Below, one piece after another: positions 1 to 9,135 of a stretch of 53,406 nucleotides of DNA. Each line of letters starts with the position of its first letter. Position 1 is the stretch's first letter. The stretch covers positions 1-53,406 of the forward strand of contig JBFYKH010000019.1 of NCBI GenBank assembly GCA_041306075.1, given 5' to 3'. The stretch comes from JAHIYG01 sp041306075. GTDB lineage: Archaea; Altiarchaeota; Altiarchaeia; IMC4; SCGC-AAA252-I15. The notes beneath the pieces were generated by a model. The model did no database searches. It was not told where the DNA came from and saw only the letters and a list, made by a program, of their open reading frames with translations. Position numbers and translations under genes: made by a program.

Positions 1-1
1 A

Positions 2-226
2 AGGAGGATGGTGGACGCGTTCTCCGCATTGGCGGGCCTCGGCGTCGACGGAATCGAGGCTTATACTCCGACGCACAGGCTGGAGCTGGCGGACACGATT
101 GCGAGGGCGGCCTCGGACGCGGGCCTGATGGCTTTCGGGGGCTCGGACACGCACAGGGTCCCGGAGGGCCTGGGGAGGCTGACCGCCCAGCCTAGGGAGG
201 CGTTTACGCGTCCAGTTCCAGCGTGA
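2..226 (+). CDS. PHP-domain phosphoesterase, C-terminal fragment
   Basis: This is the last ~74 codons of a gene entering from the left edge; the frame is open to base 2, so the ATG at 8 need not be the real start. The segment GIEAYTPTH followed by GGSDTHR is typical of the end of PHP-domain metal-dependent phosphoesterases, where the Asp and His of SDTH bind metal in the TIM-like barrel. The stop overlaps the convergent exonuclease III gene by 23 nt. Substrate cannot be inferred from this fragment. Confidence 0.65.
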   Translation, partial: RRMVDAFSALAGLGVDGIEAYTPTHRLELADTIARAASDAGLMAFGGSDTHRVPEGLGRLTAQPREAFTRPVPA

Positions 227-968
227 CCGGGCAGTGGTCGGAGCCCTGCACGTCCTTGAGTATGCCGGCCTTCCGTATCTTCGGCGCGAGGTCTCTTGTG
301 GCGAGGAAGTAGTCGAGCCTCCAGCCGACGTCCCTCTCCCTTGCCCGGGTCTTCATGTCCCACCAGGTGTAGTGGCCGCCCCCCTTCGTGAACAGCCTGA
401 ATGTGTCGACGTATCCCTTGGAAAGGAGCTTGTCGAGCCAGGCCCGCTCCACCGGCATGAAGCCTGAATGGCGCTCGTTCTCCTTCGGGCGCGCTATGTC
501 CAGCTCCGTGTGGGCGGTGTTGACGTCGCCGCACACGATGAGGCTCCTGCCTCCGGAGCGCAGCGCCTCCATGTGCTCGAGGAATGAGTCGTAGAAGTCG
601 AGCTTGTACCTGAGCCGCTCCTCGGAGGCTCCGCCGTTGGGGAAGTAGACGTTGAAGAGCGTGAACGCCCCGTAGTCGGCCGCTATGACGCGGCCTTCCT
701 GGTCGAATCGAGGGTTCCCGAACGAGTAGTCGACGGACTTGGGCTTCGTCTTCGTGAGGAGGCCTACGCCGCTGTAACCGGGCCTCTCCGGAGCCGAGAA
801 GTAGGTGTGGTATCCTTTGGCGTCGGCGATTGCCGCCGGGATTTGGCCGGGGCTGGCCTTCGTCTCCTGGAGGGCTAGGACGTCGTAGTCCGCCTTCATG
901 AGCCATTCCGCGAGCCCCTTCCTGTAGGCCGCCCTGACGCCGTTCACGTTCCAGGATGCGAGGCGCAT
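204..968 (-). CDS. xth: Exodeoxyribonuclease III (AP endonuclease)
   Basis: 254 aa, the usual size of ExoIII/APE1-type enzymes, which cleave DNA at abasic sites and degrade 3' ends during base excision repair. The start is set at the ATG giving MRLASWNVNGVRA, where the family begins; the open frame further upstream is a shadow of marC. Motifs visible in order: LQETKAS (metal-binding Glu), GVGLLTK, CGDVNTAHTELD (catalytic Asp/Asn), GWRLDYF and the terminal GSDHCPV. A TATA-like box lies about 26 nt upstream, interleaved with the divergent marC promoter. The 3' end overlaps the PHP gene. Confidence 0.95.
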   Translation of the reverse strand: MRLASWNVNGVRAAYRKGLAEWLMKADYDVLALQETKASPGQIPAAIADAKGYHTYFSAPERPGYSGVGLLTKTKPKSVDYSFGNPRFDQEGRVIAADYGAFTLFNVYFPNGGASEERLRYKLDFYDSFLEHMEALRSGGRSLIVCGDVNTAHTELDIARPKENERHSGFMPVERAWLDKLLSKGYVDTFRLFTKGGGHYTWWDMKTRARERDVGWRLDYFLATRDLAPKIRKAGILKDVQGSDHCPVTLELDA

Positions 969-975
969 ACGTTGG

Positions 976-983
976 TTTAATAT
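976..983 (+). promoter_or_regulatory. TATA box for marC
   Basis: TTTAATAT sits 22-29 nt before the GTG start at 1005, so the mRNA is probably leaderless. The minus-strand box for xth (about 994-1001, ATTAATAC read on plus) is interleaved with it in the 36-nt divergent gap. Confidence 0.5.
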
Positions 984-1004
984 GCCGGGGGGAATTAATA
1001 CAGT

Positions 1005-1637
1005 GTGGCCTCCCCGGACTTCGCCTTCGCGGCGCAGGCGTTCGTCACCCTGTTCCTGATAGTGGACCCCGTCGGCGTCATACCCGTCTTCGCAGGCCTT
1101 ATCGGGAGGTACAGGGAGCGGGAGAGGATGCGGATGATACGGCGGGCCGTCTTGATAGCGTGCGCCGTCCTCCTCGTGTTCACGGTCTTCGGCAACCTGA
1201 TTTTCTCGTACCTGGGGATAACCATGTACGCGTTCAGGATTGCGGGGGGCGTGCTGCTTCTGATAATATCCATCGAGATGCTGTTCGGCGGGAAGACGAG
1301 AACGGAGGTGTCGGAGGACATGGGCTCGCAGGAGCGCGACGACCTCACCGTGTCTCCGATGGCGGTTCCCCTTCTGACCGGCCCGGGGGCGATAACCTCG
1401 GGCATAATGCTGTTTCAGAGCGCGCCGTCTGGGGCGGACAGGGCCTTCCTGTGCGCCGTGGTCGTCCTCGTGTTCGCCGTGTCCTACGGGATAGTGGCGA
1501 ACTACGGGGTGGTCTACAGGAGGCTCGGGAACACCGGCACCAAGGTGGTGACGAGGCTCATGGGCCTCCTCCTGTCCGCGATAGCTGTGCAGTTCATAAT
1601 CGCCGGCGTCAGGGAGGCTTTCCCCGCCTTCGCCTAG
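1005..1637 (+). CDS. MarC family (UPF0056) integral membrane protein
   Basis: 210 aa with six hydrophobic segments in two three-helix halves, matching the MarC/UPF0056 family. Recognisable pieces are LFLIVDPVGVIPVF in helix 1 and VPLLTGPGAI before helix 4; the loop between the halves is charged. The function of the family is not settled, and the old link to multiple antibiotic resistance has not held up. GTG start placed by the upstream TATA spacing. The 3' end overlaps the convergent 641-aa membrane protein gene by 29 nt. Confidence 0.9.
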   Translation: MASPDFAFAAQAFVTLFLIVDPVGVIPVFAGLIGRYRERERMRMIRRAVLIACAVLLVFTVFGNLIFSYLGITMYAFRIAGGVLLLIISIEMLFGGKTRTEVSEDMGSQERDDLTVSPMAVPLLTGPGAITSGIMLFQSAPSGADRAFLCAVVVLVFAVSYGIVANYGVVYRRLGNTGTKVVTRLMGLLLSAIAVQFIIAGVREAFPAFA

Positions 1638-3534
1638 GAGCCTTGCCCGGGAGCCTCCCAAGCGCGGCATAGTAGGCGACGAGTATCGCGGACAACATGA
1701 GCGCCAGCCTGACTGCGTCGGCGGATGCCATCATCTCCCAGGGTTTGAAGTCCGTGCCGCCCTCCAGGTCGGTCTTGTCCATGAACCAGTCGTTTTCAAA
1801 GTTGCATTCGGCTTGGTCAAGGCGGGCCTTGTAGCCGTTCAGCGGGAATACGGTGTTCTTGACGAAGTTCGCGGCGAATCCGCTGCGGCTGCATATGCCC
1901 CCGTACGCGTCGAGGTAGTATTCCGCCACACTGCGCCGGGTGGCCTCGCACGCCGCCCTGTCCTTGAAGAACACGGTCGTCAGGTGCACGCCGCCCTTGG
2001 TGCGGTAGTAGGCGTTAGGCAGCACCGCAGTGCAGTTGTATGCCTTCGTGAGGTTCTTCTTTATCAGCATCGTCATCTCGTCGTACGCCGGCGGGGCGAG
2101 GAGCAGCATAGAGTATTCCGCCTTGGCCAGGCGCTCCATAACCCGGGAGTTGTCCTCTTGCGAGCCCCCGAATGCCGAGGACTCCTCCGCCGTGAGCGGC
2201 TCATCCCCCTCCGTTGTGAGGTTCGCTATCATGCCGGCGGCGAGCATCCTCCGCCCCACCTTGAGGTCGACCCAGTAGTAATCGGGCGCCCCCCTCACGT
2301 AGTCGAAGTCGAAGTCGCTGTAGCTTCTGCCGACCCCTTCGATGACGGGTTTGAGGTAATATTGGTTTTCCCAGCCGGTGAGTATGCTGCCGTTGGGGAG
2401 GTACTTTAGGCCGCCTTCCAGCTCGAGCACCCAGGGGAAAATGGAGCCGTCGCTCACAGGGTAAAGCCGTGACATGGGGCTTGCGTAAAGGATGGTGAAG
2501 ACCACCACCGCCAGGCCAATATAGTCTCTGGCGGAGCCCTTCCGGGCGGCGGCCCTCTCCTTCAGGAGCGCCGCCACGAGGAATGCGTAGTACGGGAGCC
2601 AGTAGTGGCTAAAGGAGAAGACGTTCAGTCCCCCGGTGAATACGTGCCTGACGCGCACAGCAACGCCTGCGAGGGCCAGGAGCGAAAAAGAGTCCCTGTG
2701 CCGTAGGGCCAGGTACGCGCAGTATGCGCCGAGGACGTAGACGACGAGGTGCTGTTTCGTGAAGGAGTCTGAGAGGGGGGACAGAGCATAAGCCGCTTCT
2801 TGGAGGGTGTACTGCCACACGACGAAATGGGCGGTGAGCGTATGTTCCACCACGTTCTTGAATGCGAGTATCGTCGCGCCGGAAAGCAGTGCGAAGACGG
2901 CAGGGGCCTGGAGCGTCTCCAGGCGGCGGCTTCCGGCCGATGCGAACCTGTGGGCGAAGATGACCGCCGCGGCCGGGATGGCGACGGCCTTCATGATGAC
3001 GGACAGGAATATCAGCGCGCCGCCGACCGGAAAGGAGCGTCTTAGGCCGCCGTAGTAGAGGGTGCGGAATCCGGCGAGCATCAGGGTCGTCGATACAGTC
3101 GTGTCGTACTGGCCTGAAGAGTTGCCTGTCACGAGGAGGAGGAAGAGCGCGGTATAGACGGCCGGATTGTATTTCACCCCTTCGCGGCCGAGGACGTCCT
3201 TGAGTAGGAGGTATGATGCCGCGTTGGAGACGACGATGACAGCCCATACGGCGGCGTCCAGTCTGGACAGGCCGACAAGCTTCAGGATGAGCCAGATGCT
3301 GTAGTGTAGGAGTGGCGGATGGACGCAGTAAGGCTTCCCGGAATCGTATAGGACTCCCTGTTCGAGGTAGCGTGAGCAGAGAACCCAGTCCGGGCGGTAC
3401 GACAGCTGCTGTTCCGGGGGGCCGGAAAGGAGCGTCCTGTGTGCGAGAATGAACGCTGCCACGAGCAAAAGAAGGGCCGCCGTCGAATATGCTTTCCTTT
3501 GCAACGGAGGCAGGGGCGGCCTGGGGCTCATCAT
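1609..3534 (-). CDS. Large multi-pass membrane protein, possible GT-C type glycosyltransferase
   Basis: 641 aa. An N-terminal transmembrane helix is followed by a lumenal-type loop (RPDWVLCSRYLEQG, then CVHPPLLHYSIW), about eight more membrane helices to residue ~350, a ~230-residue extracytoplasmic domain and a final C-terminal helix (about 610-630) with a basic tail. Early loop, many helices and a soluble C-terminal domain is the layout of GT-C lipid-linked sugar transferases, but I see no firm DxD/ExD signature, so this is topology-based inference. A TATA box at 3557-3563 lies 23-29 nt upstream of the ATG. Confidence 0.5.
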   Translation of the reverse strand: MMSPRPPLPPLQRKAYSTAALLLLVAAFILAHRTLLSGPPEQQLSYRPDWVLCSRYLEQGVLYDSGKPYCVHPPLLHYSIWLILKLVGLSRLDAAVWAVIVVSNAASYLLLKDVLGREGVKYNPAVYTALFLLLVTGNSSGQYDTTVSTTLMLAGFRTLYYGGLRRSFPVGGALIFLSVIMKAVAIPAAAVIFAHRFASAGSRRLETLQAPAVFALLSGATILAFKNVVEHTLTAHFVVWQYTLQEAAYALSPLSDSFTKQHLVVYVLGAYCAYLALRHRDSFSLLALAGVAVRVRHVFTGGLNVFSFSHYWLPYYAFLVAALLKERAAARKGSARDYIGLAVVVFTILYASPMSRLYPVSDGSIFPWVLELEGGLKYLPNGSILTGWENQYYLKPVIEGVGRSYSDFDFDYVRGAPDYYWVDLKVGRRMLAAGMIANLTTEGDEPLTAEESSAFGGSQEDNSRVMERLAKAEYSMLLLAPPAYDEMTMLIKKNLTKAYNCTAVLPNAYYRTKGGVHLTTVFFKDRAACEATRRSVAEYYLDAYGGICSRSGFAANFVKNTVFPLNGYKARLDQAECNFENDWFMDKTDLEGGTDFKPWEMMASADAVRLALMLSAILVAYYAALGRLPGKAPRRRRGKPP

Positions 3535-3556
3535 ATGCTATAGTCCATAAGCCGGG

Positions 3557-3563
3557 ATATATA
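3557..3563 (-). promoter_or_regulatory. TATA box for the 641-aa membrane protein
   Basis: ATATATA in the divergent gap, 23-29 nt upstream of the ATG at 3534. The plus-strand counterpart for the 3707 gene is the T-rich box TTTTATTT at about 3675-3682. Confidence 0.5.
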
Positions 3564-3706
3564 GAATCGCGCGTCAGCGAGCCGCGCCCGCCGCGGCGGT
3601 CCCGGTTCCGCGGGGCCGATGCGGCCGTGAAACGCGAAGGCCGGGATTTGGAGGCTCGACAGCCCGGAGGTGGTTTTTATTTCCAAGTTCACATCTATTT
3701 TCTATC

Positions 3707-5251
3707 ATGGAGTCTAGGCTTCCCTATGTTTTGGCGTTATTGGCGCTTGCATCATCGGCCAGTGCTTGGAGCGACTACGCGGACACTTATTTCTGCGAAT
3801 CGGCTGTAAACGCCGTCTGGGGCAATGCGGCAGGGGACTGTCTGAAGGCCTTCGACGTCCTGGATTACGACCCCATGGCCGTGAGGGGGCTGAAGCAGGG
3901 CGGGGAGTGCCCGATAAGGGACAGCGGGCCTGCAAAGTACATATGCGTCGACTCCAAAGACGCTGGGGACAAGGCGGACTACTGGATGGGGCAGGCTAAG
4001 GCGTCCATGGCCTTGTGCGAGCGGATACGGCTGTTCTGCGTCGCATCATACTTCATCGCGCAGGAGCACAGCCCCTTCGCGAGGATAACAGGGTACGGGA
4101 AGGAGTGCGAGGACATCGCCGACAGGAGGATAAACCAGGCCATACGGGGGCAGCAGACGACGTGGACTGCGAGCCAGGAGTGCCTGTTCAACTACAGCAT
4201 ACCGCTGGCGGGCGGCAAGCTCGAGAAGACGTACGTGCAGAACATAGCGGTCGAGGACACCGTCGTGGAGGGGATAGTCGAGAACCTTACCGCCGAGGCG
4301 AAGGGCATCAAGAACAGGCCGTATGCGACGACGACCACCACGCCGCCGTCCACGACTACGCTGCCCGCGGCCCCGAAGGTCGCGGAGAACGCGACGTCGT
4401 GCAAGGTGGACGCGGACTGCGTGGCCGCCAAGTCTGGATGCTGCGGATGCTCCGAGGGTGGGATGAACACGGCCATATCGAAGTCATACGCCGGGACGTG
4501 GGATGATGATCTCGCCTCCAAGTGCGCAGACACCTCGTGCATGACCGTCATGTCGCAGCACGCCTCATGCTACGCGAAGCCGGTGTGCGCAAGCGGCGCC
4601 TGCAGGCTAGAGATTGAGGCGGAACAGCTGTGCGCCGACGAGTCCCTGAAGCTCAACTGCATGGGCGCCGCGCCTTCCCCTACGCCGGGGGAGAGCGAGC
4701 AGTACGGGGTCTCGTGCGGGCACATAAATTACATATGCCAGTCCAGATGGGTGTCGACGACGACCACCGTGAGGCCTCCCGCGACCACGACCACCGAGCC
4801 GACCACGACGACCGTGAAGCCGACCACGACCTTGAAGGCCACGACGACGACTGACGCGGATGCCGAGTCCGGCTCGAACACTCTGCTTTATTTCATAGGC
4901 CTCCTGATAATAGTCGCCGGAGCCTACATGGTGTACCTGATGCTGGCGGGCGGCGTCGAGAAGCAGCCTGAGGGCGGCGGTAGGAGGGGGCTGTCCGGCA
5001 TGTCGGGCAGGCAGGAAAGGATAGAGTTATACGGGGCATCCCGGCTTTCCTCTGCGGATGAGGGTCCGAAGCCGAGCAGGCACGTGCCGCTGAAGGAGAG
5101 GGAGCTTTTGGAGAGGAGGCAGGCGGACGCCAAGCCGCCTGAGCCCGCGCACCCGAAACATGAGGAGCCGGCCGACGCCGGCCATAGGAAGAGGGTGAAG
5201 AGCCTCCTCAGGGACGGCGAGAGGGACGACACGTCCCTCGGCAGGAGATAG
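3707..5251 (+). CDS. Secreted/surface protein with eight-cysteine-type domain and Thr-rich linkers
   Basis: 514 aa. Signal peptide (1-20, ending ASSASA); an N-terminal Cys-containing domain (~24-175); a Thr/Pro linker (~207-222); a compact Cys-rich domain (~231-300) with CKVDADC and SGCCGCSEGG, resembling the 'eight-cysteine-cluster' proteins of archaea and bacteria; a second Thr-rich linker (~340-372); one transmembrane helix (~382-403); and a ~110-residue charged cytoplasmic tail. The protein is therefore probably anchored in the membrane with its Cys-rich domains outside. Function unknown. The stop (TAG) abuts the stop of the convergent DUF99 gene. The start has a TATA-like box about 25-32 nt upstream. 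Confidence 0.75.
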   Translation: MESRLPYVLALLALASSASAWSDYADTYFCESAVNAVWGNAAGDCLKAFDVLDYDPMAVRGLKQGGECPIRDSGPAKYICVDSKDAGDKADYWMGQAKASMALCERIRLFCVASYFIAQEHSPFARITGYGKECEDIADRRINQAIRGQQTTWTASQECLFNYSIPLAGGKLEKTYVQNIAVEDTVVEGIVENLTAEAKGIKNRPYATTTTTPPSTTTLPAAPKVAENATSCKVDADCVAAKSGCCGCSEGGMNTAISKSYAGTWDDDLASKCADTSCMTVMSQHASCYAKPVCASGACRLEIEAEQLCADESLKLNCMGAAPSPTPGESEQYGVSCGHINYICQSRWVSTTTTVRPPATTTTEPTTTTVKPTTTLKATTTTDADAESGSNTLLYFIGLLIIVAGAYMVYLMLAGGVEKQPEGGGRRGLSGMSGRQERIELYGASRLSSADEGPKPSRHVPLKERELLERRQADAKPPEPAHPKHEEPADAGHRKRVKSLLRDGERDDTSLGRR

Positions 5252-5845
5252 TCAGGCATTGCCCTTGGACTGTCCGGACACTATGCCCTGTGCCACCAGG
5301 TGCGCGACCCTTAACGGCTCCGGTATCAGGCTCCTTGTCGCCGAGACCTTGACTATCGCCCGGGCGTCCCTTCCGCTTATGCCTGCGGACTGTATGTGCA
5401 CGAATTTTCCTGGGCGCGTCTCGACGGGCTCGGGCGCACCCGCCGACTTTATGAGTCGCCATCGCAGGTCGGAGTCCGGCAGGTGCCTTAGGGCCGCCCC
5501 TATTGAGTCGAAGTCCGGCATGTCGCGGGTGACCGCTATGACAGGCATGCCTGTGTCCTCGGAGAGGCCGTGGATGTCGACGACGTTGAATCCGCCGAAC
5601 GCTATCCCGTCCACCATGACGGCCCGCGCGTCCCTGAACCTCGACGCGTTAAGTAGCGAGGCGAGGCGGGCCGTGGAGTCGAGGCCGTCGACAGCGATGC
5701 GGGTGGAGACGAGGCCGTCCATGTAGCGGCCGCCGCGGAAGACCGCGCCGACGACGAGCGTCGTGTCCTGGCCCCGCCGGAACGGCCCGTCGTCGAAGCC
5801 GATTATCCTGACCTCGTCCTTGATTGCGTAGAACCTGGCGGCCAT
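5252..5845 (-). CDS. DUF99/UPF0215 family protein (endonuclease dU-like)
   Basis: 197 aa, full length for UPF0215. Family landmarks: IIGFDDGPF near the N-terminus (acidic DD), LVVGAVFRGG, VMVDGIAFGGFNVVD and PVIAVTRDMPDFDSI. The family has an RNase H-like fold related to endonuclease V, and one archaeal member is described as an endonuclease acting on deoxyuridine-containing DNA; that activity is inferred here by family. The gene is followed upstream by the MFS gene only 21 nt away, so the two may be co-transcribed. Confidence 0.88.
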   Translation of the reverse strand: MAARFYAIKDEVRIIGFDDGPFRRGQDTTLVVGAVFRGGRYMDGLVSTRIAVDGLDSTARLASLLNASRFRDARAVMVDGIAFGGFNVVDIHGLSEDTGMPVIAVTRDMPDFDSIGAALRHLPDSDLRWRLIKSAGAPEPVETRPGKFVHIQSAGISGRDARAIVKVSATRSLIPEPLRVAHLVAQGIVSGQSKGNA

Positions 5846-5866
5846 AGGGGATACTTGTTTTCCGCG

Positions 5867-6964
5867 CTAAAAACGCCTGCCGCCCACTGTCAGAGGGTAG
5901 AGTAGTAGCAGCGCGCCGGCCATGGCGAACGACTGCATGAAGCCGCCGGCGGACTCCGAGGCGATTATCGCGAGCATGCCCGCCGTCCTGCCCAGGTTCA
6001 GCATCATCTCCCTGATGTACATGGCCTCCGCGGTCCTGCCCATCCGGTCCACGACGGCGGACGCCATGAACGGGTTCGAGACCGCCACGGACGCGCTCGC
6101 CGCGGCCCTTAGGACGAACCACCACGCGAGCCCCGGCGCGAATGCGCAGAACGCAGTCGCAACGGCTGTGAGCATGACAGGGGGGTTAAGGTACCAGCCG
6201 CGCCTGCCTGAAAGGTCGGAGCGGCGGCAGAGGTAGAGGGATGCGGCTGCTCCGAACAGGGCTACCGCCGAGAGGAACGCGCCGTACTCGCCTGCCGAGT
6301 ACAGGAGGGTTATCATGTAGACGGGGGCTGCAACCCAGTCAACGGCCTGCCAGAACCCCTGGATGAAGACCGCCAGCCTGACGCCGCCGCCTGACTTCCA
6401 GGCGCTCCCAAGGTCGACGGTGAATGCCGCGCCCCTGCCCCTCGACAGGAGGATGAGGCCGGACGCCGTAAGCGCTGCGCCGCCGATGAACCAGACCGCC
6501 GTGTATCCCCACGCCTCGTAGACTAGGCCTCCTGCCGCGGGCGCCACGACGCCCAACACCGGCGCGGCGAGGAACATCACCCCGGAGTGGAAGGCGTTCC
6601 CGCCCTCCCTCCCGAGCTTGAAGTACAGGGTGTTGTACGGCACCCAGAATAGCGGGAACGTGAGGCCGTCGAACACCCCGAGGAGGATTAGCGCGGTGGT
6701 GTCGCGTATGAACGGGAGGGCGAACAGCTCGGCTCCGAAGGCGATGAGGCCGAGCGCCATGTAGCTGACAGTCAGGTAGCGGCGCACGAGAATCAGGGAG
6801 AGGACGGCCGCGGCGTAGCTCACGGCCTTGAACAGGAACATGTCTAGGAGGCCGAAACCGGCCTGCCAGAGGTAGAGGAAGATGAAGCTCCAGCTGAAGG
6901 CCACTGGGAAGAGGTAGGCCAGCTGGACCGCATAGACCGAGAGGAACCGCCTAGTCGAGTACAT
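5867..6964 (-). CDS. Major facilitator superfamily transporter
   Basis: 365 aa with about ten to twelve hydrophobic helices in two halves, a cytoplasmic RRYL-type turn after helix 2, and Gly/Ala-rich helices such as VMFLAAPVLGVVAPAAGGLVYEAWG, typical of MFS helices 4-5. Substrate cannot be told. It starts from a TATA element (6987-6993) shared symmetrically with the divergent herA gene and probably leads a two-gene unit with the DUF99 gene. Confidence 0.75.
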   Translation of the reverse strand: MYSTRRFLSVYAVQLAYLFPVAFSWSFIFLYLWQAGFGLLDMFLFKAVSYAAAVLSLILVRRYLTVSYMALGLIAFGAELFALPFIRDTTALILLGVFDGLTFPLFWVPYNTLYFKLGREGGNAFHSGVMFLAAPVLGVVAPAAGGLVYEAWGYTAVWFIGGAALTASGLILLSRGRGAAFTVDLGSAWKSGGGVRLAVFIQGFWQAVDWVAAPVYMITLLYSAGEYGAFLSAVALFGAAASLYLCRRSDLSGRRGWYLNPPVMLTAVATAFCAFAPGLAWWFVLRAAASASVAVSNPFMASAVVDRMGRTAEAMYIREMMLNLGRTAGMLAIIASESAGGFMQSFAMAGALLLLYPLTVGGRRF

Positions 6965-6986
6965 CGCATAAACTATGCTAAGGGGG

Positions 6987-6993
6987 TATTAAA
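6987..6993. promoter_or_regulatory. Shared bidirectional TATA element for MFS and herA
   Basis: TATTAAA on the plus strand reads TTTAATA on the minus strand. Its near edges lie 23 nt from both the herA ATG (7016) and the MFS ATG (6964), so one element is placed correctly for leaderless transcription in both directions. Confidence 0.5.
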
Positions 6994-7015
6994 CCATGCA
7001 AACAAAGTATATGGC

Positions 7016-8428
7016 ATGGAATCCGCAGGCCTTGTTGTGGCGTCCTCCGGGCAGACAATCGAGCTGCAGGTCCTGAGCGACGCCGTGGAGCTCGGTAGCA
7101 TACTCCGGGTCGCGGACCACTACGCCATAGTCGCGGCCATGCGGTACGACGAGGACATGCGCGTCGGCAGCCGCCAGAGGCTTATCGCGGTCGCCCAGGT
7201 CTTCGGGAGGCTGGAGGGGGGGAGGCTCCGGAAGGTGAAGAAGCCCGTGAAGCCGGCGGAGCGGGCGCACTTCGCGGACGAGAGGGAGCTTGAGGGGATA
7301 CTGGCCGCGGATGAGGCTGTCAGCATCGGGTGCGTCCTCGGCACCAAGGCGAGGGCGCGCCTCAGGGGCGGCGAATACGACAGGCACACCGCCATACTCG
7401 CCTCCACCGGCGCGGGGAAGAGCTACGCCGCCGCCAACCTGGTGAAGGAGTACGCGCGCCTCGGGCTCCCGGTGGTCATAGTCGACACCCACGGCGAATA
7501 CGCGAAGCTCCTCGGGAGGCTGGCCGAGTCCGGCGGATTCAACGTCAGGATATACACCGTCAAGTACGAGCGCAGGGGCTACGAGAAGCTCCTGATACCG
7601 CTCACCGACCTGGAGGCCAGGGACTACCACCATTTCATCGGGCTCACGGAGCCGCAGGAGACCGCCCTGGGGATGATAGTCGAGAAGCTCGGGGAGACGG
7701 AGTACACGCTGGAGGACATGGTGAAGGAGTGCGGCAGGCTCGATTTGGGCGTCATACACGAGGGCACCCAGCAGGCCCTGACGAGGAAGCTCATCAAGTT
7801 GAAGGCGATGTCGAAGGGCGTGTTCGACAAGTACGGCACCGACATCAACGCTATGGTGGAGCCCGGGCAGGTGACCATCGTGGACGCGTCCATGGCCGGC
7901 GACGGTGTGAGGCGGTCGGTGATATCCTATCTCAGCAAGGAGCTCCTCTTGGGGAGGGTGAACAAGGTCAACGAGCTCGAGGGGAGGCGGCTCGACTACC
8001 CGCTCCTCTTCGTCGTCGAGGAGGCCCACAACTTCGCGGGCGCGAGCCTCACCCACAGCTGCAAGAGCCAACTCCAGAGGATAGCATCCGAGGGTAGGAA
8101 GTTCGGCATAGGCCTCCTCGTGATATCCCAGAAGCCGTCGAAGATAGACGAGGAGATACTGTCGCAGTGCAACAGCGGAGTCTACATGCACATCACCAAC
8201 CCCAAGGACAAGGAGCACATCAGGAGGAGCTTCGAGAGCATATCGGACGAGATAATCGGGGGCCTCGACACCCTCGACGTCGGCGAATGCATAATAGCCG
8301 GCGCCCTCCTCGACATACCGTTCCTGATGTGCAAGGTCGACAGGATAGACGTGGAAAAGAAGACGGGGGGGAAGTTCAGCTTCCCGAAGAGGGAGAAGCC
8401 GAAGGCCGGCGGATTCCAGTACGTTTAG
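7016..8428 (+). CDS. herA: HerA family DNA translocase ATPase
   Basis: 470 aa. An N-terminal beta-barrel (HAS-barrel, ~1-100) precedes a RecA/FtsK-type motor with Walker A ASTGAGKS (129-136), VVIVDTHGEY (153-162), Walker B LLFVVEEAHN (330-339) and sensor region LLVISQKPSKID (367-378). HerA normally forms a hexamer that works with the NurA nuclease, Mre11 and Rad50 in resecting DNA ends. No nurA, mre11 or rad50 is in this window, so the partners must be elsewhere. The downstream gene starts 11 nt after the stop and probably shares the transcript. Confidence 0.92.
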   Translation: MESAGLVVASSGQTIELQVLSDAVELGSILRVADHYAIVAAMRYDEDMRVGSRQRLIAVAQVFGRLEGGRLRKVKKPVKPAERAHFADERELEGILAADEAVSIGCVLGTKARARLRGGEYDRHTAILASTGAGKSYAAANLVKEYARLGLPVVIVDTHGEYAKLLGRLAESGGFNVRIYTVKYERRGYEKLLIPLTDLEARDYHHFIGLTEPQETALGMIVEKLGETEYTLEDMVKECGRLDLGVIHEGTQQALTRKLIKLKAMSKGVFDKYGTDINAMVEPGQVTIVDASMAGDGVRRSVISYLSKELLLGRVNKVNELEGRRLDYPLLFVVEEAHNFAGASLTHSCKSQLQRIASEGRKFGIGLLVISQKPSKIDEEILSQCNSGVYMHITNPKDKEHIRRSFESISDEIIGGLDTLDVGECIIAGALLDIPFLMCKVDRIDVEKKTGGKFSFPKREKPKAGGFQYV

Positions 8429-8439
8429 GAGGGATAAAC

Positions 8440-9102
8440 ATGACGATAGGAAGGGTTGGCAGGCTCACCACAAGGGAGAGGTACATACAGGTCGCGCTCG
8501 ACCGGGACCTGACGCATGTCGAACGGCTCCTGTCGGAGATGCCCAGGAGCGACAGGGTCCTCGTGGAAGTCGGCACCCCCCTGATCAAGCTCTACGGCGC
8601 CAATGCCATAGTGCGGGTCCGCTCGGCCACCGGGAACTACCTGGTCGCGGACGTGAAGGCCATGGACCGCGGCCTAAGGGAGGTGGAGATTGCGGCGTCG
8701 GCCGGCGCCGACGCGGCGACGGTGCTCGGGCAGTCGCCCCTCGAGACCCTCGACAGGTTCATAGCAGCCTGCAGGGGCCTGGGCATCGAATCCATGGTGG
8801 ACATGATGAACGTGGAGAAGCCTGCCAAGGTTCTCTCGAGGCTCAGGGAGCAGCCGGACGTCCTAGTCCTCCACCGCGGCTTCGACGAGCACGACAACAA
8901 GGCGAAGGAGCTGCCCCTCGCCGAGATAGCGGGGATACGCGCGAGGTACGGGATGCCGATTGCGGTCGCCGGCGGCGTAGACCTCAGGGACGCCCAGAAG
9001 GCCGTGTTCAACGGAGCCAACATCGTAGTCCTGAGCGACACCCTCGCGAAACCTGACGAGCTTCCGGGGATAGCCGCCGAGTTCATAGCCTCCACGAAGT
9101 AG
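8440..9102 (+). CDS. 3-hexulose-6-phosphate synthase-like (OMPDC superfamily)
   Basis: 220 aa. Start ATG at 8440 follows a good Shine-Dalgarno (TAGGAGG, 8426-8432), as expected for an internal operon gene; the longer frame upstream is a herA shadow. The (beta/alpha)8 signature is clear: VLVEVGTPLIKLYG, the D-x-K-x-x-D motif in VADVKAMD, SAGADAATVLG, HRGFDEH and VAGGVDL. In archaea such enzymes condense or release formaldehyde and ribulose 5-phosphate, supplying pentoses when the oxidative pentose pathway is absent. No isomerase (PHI) partner is fused or adjacent. Confidence 0.85.
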   Translation: MTIGRVGRLTTRERYIQVALDRDLTHVERLLSEMPRSDRVLVEVGTPLIKLYGANAIVRVRSATGNYLVADVKAMDRGLREVEIAASAGADAATVLGQSPLETLDRFIAACRGLGIESMVDMMNVEKPAKVLSRLREQPDVLVLHRGFDEHDNKAKELPLAEIAGIRARYGMPIAVAGGVDLRDAQKAVFNGANIVVLSDTLAKPDELPGIAAEFIASTK

Positions 9103-9105
9103 GCC

Positions 9106-9113
9106 GATTTAAA
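9106..9113 (+). promoter_or_regulatory. TATA box for pheS
   Basis: GATTTAAA lies 23-30 nt upstream of the pheS ATG at 9136; no ribosome-binding site is visible. Confidence 0.5.
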
Positions 9114-9135
9114 CCGCCGCCCCATATAGGTTACG

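Noticed and set aside
204..1670. Long 488-aa frame including exonuclease III
   Set aside because: The added N-terminus is antisense to marC and has no domain; ExoIII starts at 968.
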